Assembly: GCA_963710205.1 (NCBI GenBank)
Contig: CAVPZG010000006.1
Span: 62,001-126,000, forward strand
DNA length: 64,000 bases
Origin: Pacificimonas sp963710205
GTDB taxonomy: Bacteria; Pseudomonadota; Alphaproteobacteria; Sphingomonadales; Sphingomonadaceae
Reading direction: 5' to 3'
Each line of letters opens with the position of its first letter. Position 1 is the stretch's first letter. Positions 32,946-41,882 of the stretch are shown one piece after another. The notes beneath the pieces were generated by a model. That model had not been told where the DNA came from and ran no database searches. It was given only the letters and a program-made list of their open reading frames with translations. Made by a program: the position numbers and the translations under genes.

Positions 32946-33431
32946 ATGCAGCATGTCGCAGCCATGACCGGATATTGGGGGGCACTCGCCATTTTGGCGG
33001 GTCTCCTCGTCTATACGATCGTTAGCGACCTGAAATCACGGCGAATCCCGAACTGGCTCAACATCGCCATTGCGGGATTGGCCGTCATCTACTGGGCCGC
33101 GCAGGATGTGCCCTTCTGGGCAACAATGGGCGAGCAGCTTCTGCTTGCCGGCGGGGTCACGCTGTTCTTCGGCATATTCTGGTGGCGCGGCCTTCTGGGC
33201 GGCGGCGATCTCAAGATGCACATGGCGCTTGCGCTGTGGCTTCCGCTTCGGCCGCTCATCGACATGCTGTTCGTAATGTCGGTCTTCGGCGTCGTCCTGA
33301 CGCTGGTCGTCTGGGCCGAACACAAGTGGCGGAATCGGGAGGGGCGCATCCGCGCGCCCTATGGCGTTGCCATCTCGCTCGCCGCCTTTCTCATTCTTGG
33401 CGAACCGATTGTTAACCGGTTCGCGGCATAA
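32946..33431 (+). CDS. cpaA: prepilin peptidase (CpaA/TadV type)
   Basis: Membrane aspartic peptidase that removes the leader of Flp-type prepilins. The 161-residue protein has about four hydrophobic helices and the two catalytic aspartates in the TadV pattern: Asp in VSDLKSRRIPNW and Asp in LGGGDLKM. It is shorter than type IV pilin PilD because it lacks the methyltransferase domain. It is 42 bases before cpaB and starts the Tad pilus block. ATG at 32964 is an alternative start. Confidence 0.92.
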   Translation: MQHVAAMTGYWGALAILAGLLVYTIVSDLKSRRIPNWLNIAIAGLAVIYWAAQDVPFWATMGEQLLLAGGVTLFFGIFWWRGLLGGGDLKMHMALALWLPLRPLIDMLFVMSVFGVVLTLVVWAEHKWRNREGRIRAPYGVAISLAAFLILGEPIVNRFAA

Positions 33432-33473
33432 GGGCATGACTGGGTCAATGCCGGATTAGGGGCTTTAGGGGCT

Positions 33474-34625
33474 ATGGATATTAAAAAGATCATGCTGCTG
33501 GTGGGCGCGCTCGTTGTCGCGCTTGGTGCGGCTTTGGGAATTCGCGCGCTTCTGGCGTCTGGGCAGGCAGCACCTGTCGCGCAGGCCGTGACGGTCAAGG
33601 CGGAGCCGCAGGGCCCCAAGGTTCTCGTGGCACAGAGCACGCTGCCACTGGGCACGATCATCCGCCCTGAACATCTCAGCTACCAGCCATGGCCAGCGGA
33701 CCTCGTGCAGAATGCCTATTTCCTGGAAGGGGTCGGCGTGCAGTCCGATCAGCTGCTGGGCAAGGTTACGCGCGGCGTCATTCCCGCAGGACAACCGATC
33801 AGCAGGCCATCTCTTGTCGGTCCGGGCGACCGCGGCTTCCTGGCCGCTGCCCTGCAGCCCGGGATGCGCGCCGTCACGGTGCCGATCAACAATATCTCCG
33901 GTGTTGCCGGTTTCATCTTCCCGGGCGACCGTGTCGATGTGCTGCTGACGCATAATATCGGCGAAGGCGGTACGACCGAACAGCAGACGCGCGCCGCCAA
34001 TTTCAAGGTTGCGGAGACGATTGTCCGGAACGTCCGCGTTCTCGCCGTCGATCAGCGCCTCGAATCGCTCTCCGACAAGGCGAAGAAGGCCAGCACGGTG
34101 ACGTTTGAAGTTCCGCCGAAAATGGTCGAGAAAATCGCTGTCGCCCAGACGCTTGGCAAACTCAGCCTGTCTCTGCGCTCGCTCATGGAAAACCGCGCTC
34201 AGCTTGATCAGGCGATCGCCGACGGCCTCGTCGAAGTCGGTGATGAACAGACCGCGGTCGAAGACGCCGCCCTGGAACTCGCGGCAACCATGCTGCCTGA
34301 CGACAGCGGCAGCACGTTTACCACGGGCGGCGAAGTCTCACGCTTCGCGCTCGACCAGGAGGGCCGCGCCCGCATCGCCCGCAAGGTGAAGCCTGACGGC
34401 ACGCCAGTACCAAAGGTGCGCGTGACGCGGGGCCGCGCCAAGGCGCAGACGCTGACCGTTCGCACGGCAGAGGGCGATGTTCAGGTCGGCATGCCAGACT
34501 TCTCTTCGCTCTTCGGTGGCGCGCTGAACGGCGGTCAGGGCGGGGGCCTGACACCGCCGGGGCTCAATATACCTGAACAGAATGACCAATCGGCCGGCAA
34601 TGCCGGTTCGCAAGGGGGCCAGTAA
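33474..34625 (+). CDS. cpaB: Flp pilus assembly protein CpaB
   Basis: Periplasmic component linking the secretin to the inner-membrane platform of the Tad pilus. The 383-residue product has an N-terminal membrane anchor (IMLLVGALVVALGAALGIRALL), then a SAF-like domain (VLVAQSTLPLGTIIRPEHLS) and the CpaB-typical GMRAVTVPINNISGVAGFIFPGDRVDVLLT block. It ends in a Gly/Gln-rich tail. It lies between the prepilin peptidase and cpaC, two bases before the cpaC start. Confidence 0.95.
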   Translation: MDIKKIMLLVGALVVALGAALGIRALLASGQAAPVAQAVTVKAEPQGPKVLVAQSTLPLGTIIRPEHLSYQPWPADLVQNAYFLEGVGVQSDQLLGKVTRGVIPAGQPISRPSLVGPGDRGFLAAALQPGMRAVTVPINNISGVAGFIFPGDRVDVLLTHNIGEGGTTEQQTRAANFKVAETIVRNVRVLAVDQRLESLSDKAKKASTVTFEVPPKMVEKIAVAQTLGKLSLSLRSLMENRAQLDQAIADGLVEVGDEQTAVEDAALELAATMLPDDSGSTFTTGGEVSRFALDQEGRARIARKVKPDGTPVPKVRVTRGRAKAQTLTVRTAEGDVQVGMPDFSSLFGGALNGGQGGGLTPPGLNIPEQNDQSAGNAGSQGGQ

Positions 34626-34626
34626 C

Positions 34627-36060
34627 ATGAACAAGACAAAATTTCGCAGCATGCTGACAAGTGGCATGACCGCTGTTGCCGTGCTGACACTCCCAGCGGC
34701 GGCCCTGATGTCGCCAGCGGTCGCGCAGACGGCGCAGACCATCCTGACCGAAACGGATTCAGTGGTCGAGGTGTCGGACGGCAAGGGCAAGCTGCTGACC
34801 ATGCCACGCGCAATCACCGATATCTTCGTTGTCGATCAGGGCATCGCCGATGTTCAGGTGAAGTCCGACCGGGAAGTCTATCTGTTCGGTAATGGCGCGG
34901 GCGAAACCAGCCTGTACGCAACCGATGCGCGCGGAAACACCGTGTATAGCGCCACCGTGCGTGTCGCCCGCAATATCGACGAGACACGCGAAATGCTGCG
35001 CCTTGCCCTGCCAAATGCGGCCATCGAGGTCACAAACCTCAACGGCATAACGATTTTGACGGGCACCGTGCTTTCGCCAGAAGACATCGCCGAAGCCGAG
35101 GCGCTCATCAAGGCGTTCGGCGCACCTGGCCTGGTCGTCAACAAGATCCAGGCCGCCACGCCGCAGCAGGTCAATCTGCGCGTCCGCTTCGCCGAAGTCA
35201 GCCGTGACACGCTGAAACAGCTTGGCATCAGCTTCCAGGCGCTGGACAGCGGCAGCGATTTCCTTCTCGGCGTGACGCGCGGGCGCGACGTGAGTTCAGG
35301 TCCTCAATTCGTTGACGGCGTATTCGATACGCCGGTTTTTGGGGTCGGTGGAAACCCTGCTGCTAATCTGGTCGGCAGCGTATTCGGCTTCAATTTCAAC
35401 GCGGCTCTCGATGCCTTGGAGAATGACGGGCTTCTCAGCACGCTCGCTGAGCCCAACCTCACCGCGCTTTCGGGGGAAACCGCCAGTTTCCTCGCCGGCG
35501 GCGAATTTCCCATTGCGGTCAGCGACGGTGACGGCGGTGTGACGGTCCAGTTCAAGCAGTATGGCGTTTCGATTGCCTTCTCGCCGACAGTCCATAGCGA
35601 CAACCGCATTTCGATGCGGCTACGTCCCGAGGTGTCCGAACTGAGCGAAGCCGGCGCCATTCGTCTGAACAACATTTCGATACCCGGACTGACCACGCGT
35701 TCAGCCGAAACCTCGATCGAACTGGCATCGGGCCAAAGCTTCATGATCGGTGGTCTGATGCGGAATTCGTTCCAGACATCGACCGACAAGATTCCGTTCC
35801 TGGGCGATATCCCCATCCTCGGAGCGCTGTTCAAGTCGGACACTTTCCGCCGCAACGAGACGGAACTGGTGATCATCGCGACACCCTATCTCGTGAAACC
35901 GGTCGATGGCCGCATGGCGCTGCCAACCGACGGCCTGCGCGCACCGAATGATGCCGAACGCTGGCTGCTCGGGCGGACTGTCGCCGCGTCGGACAAGCCC
36001 ATTGTCGATGCCGTTAGTGCCGGTGCGCCCACCGCCGCTCCCGGTTTCTCGATGCAGTGA
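34627..36060 (+). CDS. cpaC: Tad pilus secretin CpaC/RcpA
   Basis: Outer-membrane secretin for the Tad pilus. From ATG at 34627 the product is 477 residues: signal peptide to about residue 30 (LMSPAVAQ), an N-terminal pilus-secretin domain (VSDGKGKLLTMPRAITDIFVVD), a BON-like segment and the C-terminal secretin domain, with FLAGGEFPI, VSIAFSPTV and IPFLGDIPILGALFKSD hallmarks. It overlaps nothing and follows cpaB by one base. Confidence 0.96.
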   Translation: MNKTKFRSMLTSGMTAVAVLTLPAAALMSPAVAQTAQTILTETDSVVEVSDGKGKLLTMPRAITDIFVVDQGIADVQVKSDREVYLFGNGAGETSLYATDARGNTVYSATVRVARNIDETREMLRLALPNAAIEVTNLNGITILTGTVLSPEDIAEAEALIKAFGAPGLVVNKIQAATPQQVNLRVRFAEVSRDTLKQLGISFQALDSGSDFLLGVTRGRDVSSGPQFVDGVFDTPVFGVGGNPAANLVGSVFGFNFNAALDALENDGLLSTLAEPNLTALSGETASFLAGGEFPIAVSDGDGGVTVQFKQYGVSIAFSPTVHSDNRISMRLRPEVSELSEAGAIRLNNISIPGLTTRSAETSIELASGQSFMIGGLMRNSFQTSTDKIPFLGDIPILGALFKSDTFRRNETELVIIATPYLVKPVDGRMALPTDGLRAPNDAERWLLGRTVAASDKPIVDAVSAGAPTAAPGFSMQ

Positions 36061-36074
36061 TCTGAAAGGTCAGT

Positions 36075-36719
36075 ATGATGAATATGAAAACGCTTCTTGC
36101 TTTCACAGCCAGTATCGCTGTCCTCGGAACACTTACGGCCTGCCAGACGCCGGCCAGTGCCTCTGCGGAGGTGAGTTCCGAGCATGTACCTGTGGTGTCG
36201 CAGCAGTATCTGACGCATGACATGGCTTTCGGCCCACGCGGCGATCTTTCAGCGGCCGAACTCAACGAGCTCGACCAGTGGTTCGAAAGTATCGATGTTC
36301 GCTACGGCGACCGGGTCAGCGTCGATCAGACGGGCGCGGGGGAGAATCCACTGCGGAAGGCAGCGATTTCACGCGTGCTTGGGACACGCGGTCTGATGCT
36401 CGCCTCGGAAAGCCCGGCAACCGCGCCTGCCATAACAGCTGGCACGGTTCGGGTTGTGGTCGTCAGGGCGACGGCTTCAGTGCCTGAATGTCCGGATGTG
36501 GATAACGCGCCGAATCCGGATCCGACCGTCTCCAAGACGTCGAATTACGGCTGTGCGACCAGCAGCAACCTTGCCGCCATGATCGCCGATCCGAATGATC
36601 TGCTGTCTGGAAAAGACTTTAGCGGCGAAGGCTCGGAACGTGCGGCCAAGGCCATCGCCAAACAGCGCGCCACAATGACCAACGGCTCCGTCGCGAGCTC
36701 GGTCGGCTCGGTCAATTAA
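36075..36719 (+). CDS. cpaD: Tad pilus lipoprotein CpaD
   Basis: A 214-residue lipoprotein of the CpaD family, which assists the outer-membrane part of the Tad machinery. The lipobox ends at Cys23 (TLTAC). The segment TVRVVVVRATASVPECPDVDNAPN and the following NYGCATSSNLAAMIADPNDLL are the conserved CpaD blocks. It lies between cpaC and cpaE with gaps of about 14 and 11 bases. Confidence 0.93.
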   Translation: MMNMKTLLAFTASIAVLGTLTACQTPASASAEVSSEHVPVVSQQYLTHDMAFGPRGDLSAAELNELDQWFESIDVRYGDRVSVDQTGAGENPLRKAAISRVLGTRGLMLASESPATAPAITAGTVRVVVVRATASVPECPDVDNAPNPDPTVSKTSNYGCATSSNLAAMIADPNDLLSGKDFSGEGSERAAKAIAKQRATMTNGSVASSVGSVN

Positions 36720-36730
36720 GGGACAAGATC

Positions 36731-38002
36731 ATGAATGCACCCTTCAATCCTGCAGGCGCCGGCGCGCGTGAAATGTTCACTGCCTTTGTCTGCGATGACG
36801 AGCTGGCAGCGACCGTAAAGGCAGTTGTGCCTGAGCTGGGCTGGCCAGCCGACAAGACCAACAAGGGCGGTCTGCACAATGCCGTGCAGACGCTCAGCGT
36901 CTCCGCGTCGCCGATCGTCCTGTTCGTCGATCTGTCGGAAGCGTCCGATCCTCTGAACGATATCAATGCGCTGGCTGAAGTCTGCGAGCCGGGAACGATC
37001 GTTCTGGCGGCAGGCACGGTCAACGACGTCACGCTTTATCGGGATCTGATCGCCAGCGGCATCCAGGATTACCTGGTGAAGCCGGTCACGGCAGACGCCC
37101 TGCGTGAGGCCTTCATCCAGGCCCAGCTCGTTCTTCAGACGCCCGCACGCAGCGACGCAGATGACGGTGACGAGAAGCCGCACACGGCCATCGGCGTCAT
37201 CGGAACGCGCGGCGGTGTGGGGGCATCCATGCTGGCAACGTCGCTTGCCTGGATGTTCTCTGACAAGGACAAGCGCGCAACCGCACTTCTCGACCTGGAC
37301 GTCCAGTTCGGCACGGGTGCGCTCAGCTTCGATCTGGAGCCGGGACGCGGCCTTGTCGACGCTCTGGAAAACCCCAGCCGTATCGACGGCCTGTTCATCG
37401 AACGGGCGATGACACGCGTGAACGACAAGCTCGCTATTCTTTCGGCGGAAGCGCCCATCAATCAGCCGCTGATGGCGGACGGCACGGCACTTCATCAACT
37501 GGAAGAGGAACTCAAGGGCGCCTTTGAGGCATTGGTTATCGACATGCCGCGTTCGATTGCAGTGCAGCATCCACACCTGCTGGGCGATCTCAATCATATC
37601 GTCGTGGTGACGGAGCAGTCGCTAGCATCCACACGCGATGCGATCCGTCTCCTTGGTTTCCTGCGCTCAAATGCGCCTCAGGCCAAGATTTCGGTTGTGG
37701 CAAACCGCGTATCCACGTCTCCTCCGCCGGAAGTCTCGCGCAAGGATTTCGAGGCAAGTATCGAACGCAAAATCGATGTCGTCATTCCCGCGGACATGAA
37801 ACAGGCTGTCACTGCCGCAAAGCAGGGCAAGGCCCTCGCCGCCATTGCGAGTGGCAAGCTCGCCTCTGGCCTGGAGGATGTCCTCAAGGTGATTTTGGGC
37901 GGTGAAGTCGAGGAAGAGGCGGCAGCCGAGTCCGGACTGATGGGCAAGATGCGTTCGCTGATGCCCAAAAAGGGCGCGGCCAAGGCATCGGGCAAGAAGT
38001 AA
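36731..38002 (+). CDS. cpaE: Tad pilus localisation ATPase CpaE/TadZ
   Basis: MinD/ParA-like protein that positions the Tad apparatus at the pole. The 423-residue product has an N-terminal receiver-like domain without typical phosphoacceptor context, then a deviant Walker A GTRGGVGAS at about residue 157-165 in which the usual lysine is missing, as is normal for CpaE. It also has LLDLDVQFGTGA and the VIDMPRS segment. The C-terminal 40 residues are Ala/Lys-rich. It is followed by cpaF after 21 bases. Confidence 0.95.
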   Translation: MNAPFNPAGAGAREMFTAFVCDDELAATVKAVVPELGWPADKTNKGGLHNAVQTLSVSASPIVLFVDLSEASDPLNDINALAEVCEPGTIVLAAGTVNDVTLYRDLIASGIQDYLVKPVTADALREAFIQAQLVLQTPARSDADDGDEKPHTAIGVIGTRGGVGASMLATSLAWMFSDKDKRATALLDLDVQFGTGALSFDLEPGRGLVDALENPSRIDGLFIERAMTRVNDKLAILSAEAPINQPLMADGTALHQLEEELKGAFEALVIDMPRSIAVQHPHLLGDLNHIVVVTEQSLASTRDAIRLLGFLRSNAPQAKISVVANRVSTSPPPEVSRKDFEASIERKIDVVIPADMKQAVTAAKQGKALAAIASGKLASGLEDVLKVILGGEVEEEAAAESGLMGKMRSLMPKKGAAKASGKK

Positions 38003-38023
38003 GAACGGGAAACGGGGCCGGTC

Positions 38024-39688
38024 ATGACACCAGGGGGATTTGGCAAACGCGCAGGACTGCGCGCGGTCGAGACATTCGGTCAGGCGGGGCAGCCGCAAGC
38101 TAGCGGCGGACTGGTCACGGATGGTGCGGCTTCGGGTGCGCCGCGACAGGGGCGCAGCACGGAAAACTGTGTCTGGGACCTGCACGAAAAGCTGTCACCG
38201 AAACTGCTCGAACTGTTTCCACGTGACCGGGCGAAGAAGACGCCCCGCGGTGAACTTGCCGCCCGGCTGGAAGACCAGATCAAGACCCTCGCCGCGGCCG
38301 AGGCCCTCCATATTGAGGATGCACAGTTGCGGGACACTGTGACAGTCCTCCTCAACGAACTGCTGCACCGCATTGGCGGGCTCGACAATGCCAACGCCGC
38401 GAAGAAGACTGCCGCGTCCTCGGCGAGTGCGAAATCCGTCGTCAGCGCGAAGGAGCATATCCAGCCGCTGCTGATGGAACGCATCGACGCCAGTGTCATC
38501 GCTGAAATGGAACGCGGCGAACTGGCGGAGCAGGTTTCCGATGTTGTCTCGGAGATTCTCGTTCAGGAAAAAATGAGCCTGAACAGCCGTGAACAGCGTG
38601 ATCTCGTCACGCTGCTCCTCAACGACATGCTTGGCCTTGGGCCGCTGGAGCCCTTGCTCAACGACGATGCCGTCAGCGAGATCATGGTGAACGGCCCGAA
38701 GACAATATATATCGAACGTGCGGGCAAGCTGACCGTGTCGGGCGTCGAATTTCGGGATGACGCGCATCTTCTCAATATCGCACAGCGCATCGTCAGCGCG
38801 GTCGGTCGGCGGGTCGATGAGACCAGTCCGATTTGCGACGCCCGCCTTCTCGACGGCAGCCGCGTCAACGTCGTCATTCCGCCGCTCGCCATCGACGGTG
38901 CTTCAATCTCCATCCGTAAATTTGCCAAGGACCGGCTGACGCTGGAGAAAATGCTCGGATTTGGCTCGTTTTCGGAACAGATGGCGAAGTTCCTGAATAT
39001 TGCGGGGCGCATCAAGCTTAACATCCTGATTTCAGGTGGTACGGGCTCGGGCAAGACGACGATGCTCAATGCCATCTCCAAAAATATCGATCCCGGCGAA
39101 CGGGTCGTCACCATCGAGGATGCCGCCGAGCTGCAACTGCAGCAGCCGCATGTCGTACGCTTGGAAACACGCCCCGCAAACCTCGAGGGCAAGGGTGAGG
39201 TCAACATGCGCGATCTCGTCAAGAACGCGCTTCGTATGCGTCCCGACCGCATCATCCTTGGTGAGGTTCGCGGCCCGGAAGCGTTTGAGCTGCTTGCGGC
39301 CATGAATACCGGCCATGACGGATCGCTCGGCACGCTGCACGCCAACCGGCCCCGCGAGGCGATCACCCGTCTTGAAAACATGATCAACATGGCGGGCCTC
39401 AACCTGTCGACAAAGGCGATCCGGACGCAGATCGCCGACGCGCTCAACCTGGTCGTGCAGATCAGCCGCATGCGCGATGGCGGCCGCCGTATCACGCACA
39501 TCACCGAGGTCGTGGGCATGGAGGGCGACGTCATCACCATGCAGGACCTTTTCACCTATGAATATACGGGCGAGAGCGACGACGGAAAACTGCAGGGTGT
39601 CTTCAAGTCCAGCGGCATGCGCCCCGCCTGCTATGAACGTGCCGAATATTTCGGCCTTGGCCGCGTGCTGATGGAGACCATATCATGA
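38024..39688 (+). CDS. cpaF: Tad pilus secretion ATPase CpaF/TadA
   Basis: Hexameric ATPase that powers pilus assembly. The 554-residue product has a disordered N-terminal region of about 140 residues, then the CpaF core. Walker A GGTGSGKTT is at 338-346, the Asp box in ERVVTIEDAAELQL, Walker B-like PDRIILGEVRGPEAF and the His box TGHDGSLGTLHANRP. Its stop overlaps the tadB start by four bases (ATGA), so the two are translationally coupled. Confidence 0.97.
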   Translation: MTPGGFGKRAGLRAVETFGQAGQPQASGGLVTDGAASGAPRQGRSTENCVWDLHEKLSPKLLELFPRDRAKKTPRGELAARLEDQIKTLAAAEALHIEDAQLRDTVTVLLNELLHRIGGLDNANAAKKTAASSASAKSVVSAKEHIQPLLMERIDASVIAEMERGELAEQVSDVVSEILVQEKMSLNSREQRDLVTLLLNDMLGLGPLEPLLNDDAVSEIMVNGPKTIYIERAGKLTVSGVEFRDDAHLLNIAQRIVSAVGRRVDETSPICDARLLDGSRVNVVIPPLAIDGASISIRKFAKDRLTLEKMLGFGSFSEQMAKFLNIAGRIKLNILISGGTGSGKTTMLNAISKNIDPGERVVTIEDAAELQLQQPHVVRLETRPANLEGKGEVNMRDLVKNALRMRPDRIILGEVRGPEAFELLAAMNTGHDGSLGTLHANRPREAITRLENMINMAGLNLSTKAIRTQIADALNLVVQISRMRDGGRRITHITEVVGMEGDVITMQDLFTYEYTGESDDGKLQGVFKSSGMRPACYERAEYFGLGRVLMETIS

Positions 39689-40665
39689 TGACCCGCGATA
39701 TTATGATTTTCGCTGTTGCCGGCGGTATTTTCCTCAGCCTGGCCATGCTTGTGATCCTGCTTTCGGGTGACGGCGGCAAGGCGAAGGCCGCGAAACGCCT
39801 GACGAAAGTGCGGGAACGGCATTCGCAGTCGCAGGCCGTTCAGGCCGAGGCGCAGATGCGGAAGATCCTGGCGTCGCGCGATTCCAAGCTGGACACCAGT
39901 CTGGGCGGTTTCCTGCCAAACAAGGAGGCGCTGAAGATCCGTCTGCAGAAGACCGGCAAAAGCTGGGGCGTCGGACAATATGCCGTTGCAACATTTTCCG
40001 GAATATTTCTGTTTGGAGCCAGCGCCTGGATGTTGGGCCTGCCGCCCCTGATGGCCGGCTTTGCCGGTTTGCTGATCGGCGTCGCTGTACCGCATGTCGT
40101 CGTCGGCTTCATGATGGGACGGCGCCTGAAAAGTTTCAACGACCGCTTTCCCGATGCCATTGAGCTTCTGACGCGCGGCCTTCGTTCGGGTCTACCGGTT
40201 GGCGAGTCGATCAGCGTTGTCGGTACCGAAATTCCGGGGACCGTTGGTGAGGAGTTTCGCCGCGTATCCGACAAGGTGCGTATCGGACGCACGATGGATC
40301 AGGCACTGCAGGAAACCGCAGACCGGATCGGTACGCCGGAATTCCAGTTCTTCGTCATAACGCTCGCCATTCAGCGTGAGACGGGCGGTAATCTTGCGGA
40401 AACGCTCAACAATCTTGCCGACGTGCTGCGGAAACGCCAGCAGATGAAGCTGAAGATCAAGGCCATGTCGTCGGAATCGAAGGCGTCTGCGTATATCGTC
40501 GGCTCGCTACCCTTCATCGTTTTCGGCCTGATCTACTCAATGGATCCCGGTTATCTGACCGGCTTCTTTACCGAACCCCGCCTGATGATCGCGGGCGGCG
40601 GTGGTCTGATGTGGATGTCCATCGGTGCATTCATCATGGCCAAGATGGTCAGCTTCGAGATCTAG
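39685..40665 (+). CDS. tadB: Tad pilus inner-membrane protein TadB
   Basis: Polytopic platform protein of the type II secretion F family. The 326-residue product has an N-terminal membrane helix, a pair of central helices (about 100-145), the T2SSF domain (FPDAIELLTRGLRSGLPVGESI and ETGGNLAETLNNLADVLRKR) and C-terminal helices. It overlaps cpaF by four bases and is nine bases before tadC. Confidence 0.95.
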   Translation: MMTRDIMIFAVAGGIFLSLAMLVILLSGDGGKAKAAKRLTKVRERHSQSQAVQAEAQMRKILASRDSKLDTSLGGFLPNKEALKIRLQKTGKSWGVGQYAVATFSGIFLFGASAWMLGLPPLMAGFAGLLIGVAVPHVVVGFMMGRRLKSFNDRFPDAIELLTRGLRSGLPVGESISVVGTEIPGTVGEEFRRVSDKVRIGRTMDQALQETADRIGTPEFQFFVITLAIQRETGGNLAETLNNLADVLRKRQQMKLKIKAMSSESKASAYIVGSLPFIVFGLIYSMDPGYLTGFFTEPRLMIAGGGGLMWMSIGAFIMAKMVSFEI

Positions 40666-40674
40666 GAAATAGTC

Positions 40675-41658
40675 ATGGACCTGCAAAACGATACGATTTT
40701 CCTGGGGCTGACGGCCATCGACCTGGTGACTGTGCTGGTTGCCATCGGTGCGCTCGCCATGTGCGCCGTGGTCTGGTCGGTCGCTACCGTGCGCGATCCG
40801 ATGCGGGGCCGCGTGAAAGCGCTTCAGGAGCGGCGGGAACAACTGAAGGCGGGCATCACGGCGTCGCGCCGCCGTGCCAAGGTCACGAAAAGCGCCGAGA
40901 CCACGGACCAGATGCGCAACATCCTCAAGAAAATGAGCGTGTTGCAGGATGAACAGGCGAAGGTTGCTGCCGTCAAGCTCGCGCAGGCCGGTATTCGCAA
41001 CAAGGACGCGGTCGTAAAACTGCTCTTCGCCCGTCTTGTCATGCCGTTCATATTCGCGGCGGTGTCGGCCACATATCTTTATGGCATGGGCGGCGGCGAC
41101 GATTATTCGCGGATGACCTGCACGCTGATGGTCCTGGGGTCGATGTTCGCGGGGTACAAGGCGCCCGACGTGTTTGTGACGAACCTAGTCAAGAAACGTA
41201 CGGACGCGATCCGCAAGGGTCTGCCTGACGCGCTCGACCTCCTTGTCATCTGCGCCGAAGCCGGCTTGACGGTCGACTCCGCTTTCAACCGTGTGTCGAA
41301 GGAACTGGGGAAGGGCTTTCCCGAACTTGCCGACGAGTTCGCCCTGACCGCCATTGAGCTCGGCTTTCTGACGGACCGCCGCCAGGCCTATAACAATCTG
41401 GCCGAGCGCGTCGATCTGGAGGCGCTGCGCGGTGTTGTCACCACGCTGGTGCAGACGGAACGCTATGGTACGCCGCTCGCCTCGGCACTGCGCGTGCTGT
41501 CGGCGGAATTCCGTAACGAGCGCATGATGCGCGCCGAGGAAAAGGCCGCGCGCCTGCCCGCCATCATGACCATTCCGCTGATCCTGTTCATCCTGCCGGT
41601 GCTGTTCGTCGTGGTCCTTGGACCCGCAGCCTGCTCGATCGGTGACGCGCTGGTCTAG
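40675..41658 (+). CDS. tadC: Tad pilus inner-membrane protein TadC
   Basis: Second platform protein of the F family, partner of TadB. The 327-residue product has the T2SSF pattern LPDALDLLVICAEAGLTVDSAFNRV and VDLEALRGVVTTLVQTERYGTPLASALRVLS, with N-terminal, central and C-terminal membrane helices (IPLILFILPVLFVVVLG). It is the last gene of the block; a strong intrinsic terminator follows. No tadD, tadE, tadF, tadG or flp pilin gene comes after it. Confidence 0.95.
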   Translation: MDLQNDTIFLGLTAIDLVTVLVAIGALAMCAVVWSVATVRDPMRGRVKALQERREQLKAGITASRRRAKVTKSAETTDQMRNILKKMSVLQDEQAKVAAVKLAQAGIRNKDAVVKLLFARLVMPFIFAAVSATYLYGMGGGDDYSRMTCTLMVLGSMFAGYKAPDVFVTNLVKKRTDAIRKGLPDALDLLVICAEAGLTVDSAFNRVSKELGKGFPELADEFALTAIELGFLTDRRQAYNNLAERVDLEALRGVVTTLVQTERYGTPLASALRVLSAEFRNERMMRAEEKAARLPAIMTIPLILFILPVLFVVVLGPAACSIGDALV

Positions 41659-41685
41659 GCGCCGGTTCTTAACGCCGAACGTACG

Positions 41686-41721
41686 GAAATTCCCGCGCAT
41701 CAGCTGGTGCGCGGGAATTTT
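41686..41721 (+). terminator. intrinsic terminator after tadC
   Basis: Perfect 13-base stem AAATTCCCGCGCA / TGCGCGGGAATTT with a TCAGCTGG loop and a following TTTTCGG, 28 bases past the tadC stop. The symmetric A/T ends mean it could also act for leftward transcription. The remaining gap to 41882 shows no convincing gene. Confidence 0.85.
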
Positions 41722-41882
41722 CGGCAGACATCAGCGGGATCTGGTCGTCAAAGAGCGCGGCGAGACTGAACCCCGGCCCGCAGTGTCGGTGATGACGTCC
41801 TATTTTAAAAGCGCTATCGGCAAACTGCGGGAAAGGCGGAAAAAACCCACCATGAAGAGCGTGACGCTGCCCTGTCCTTCCC

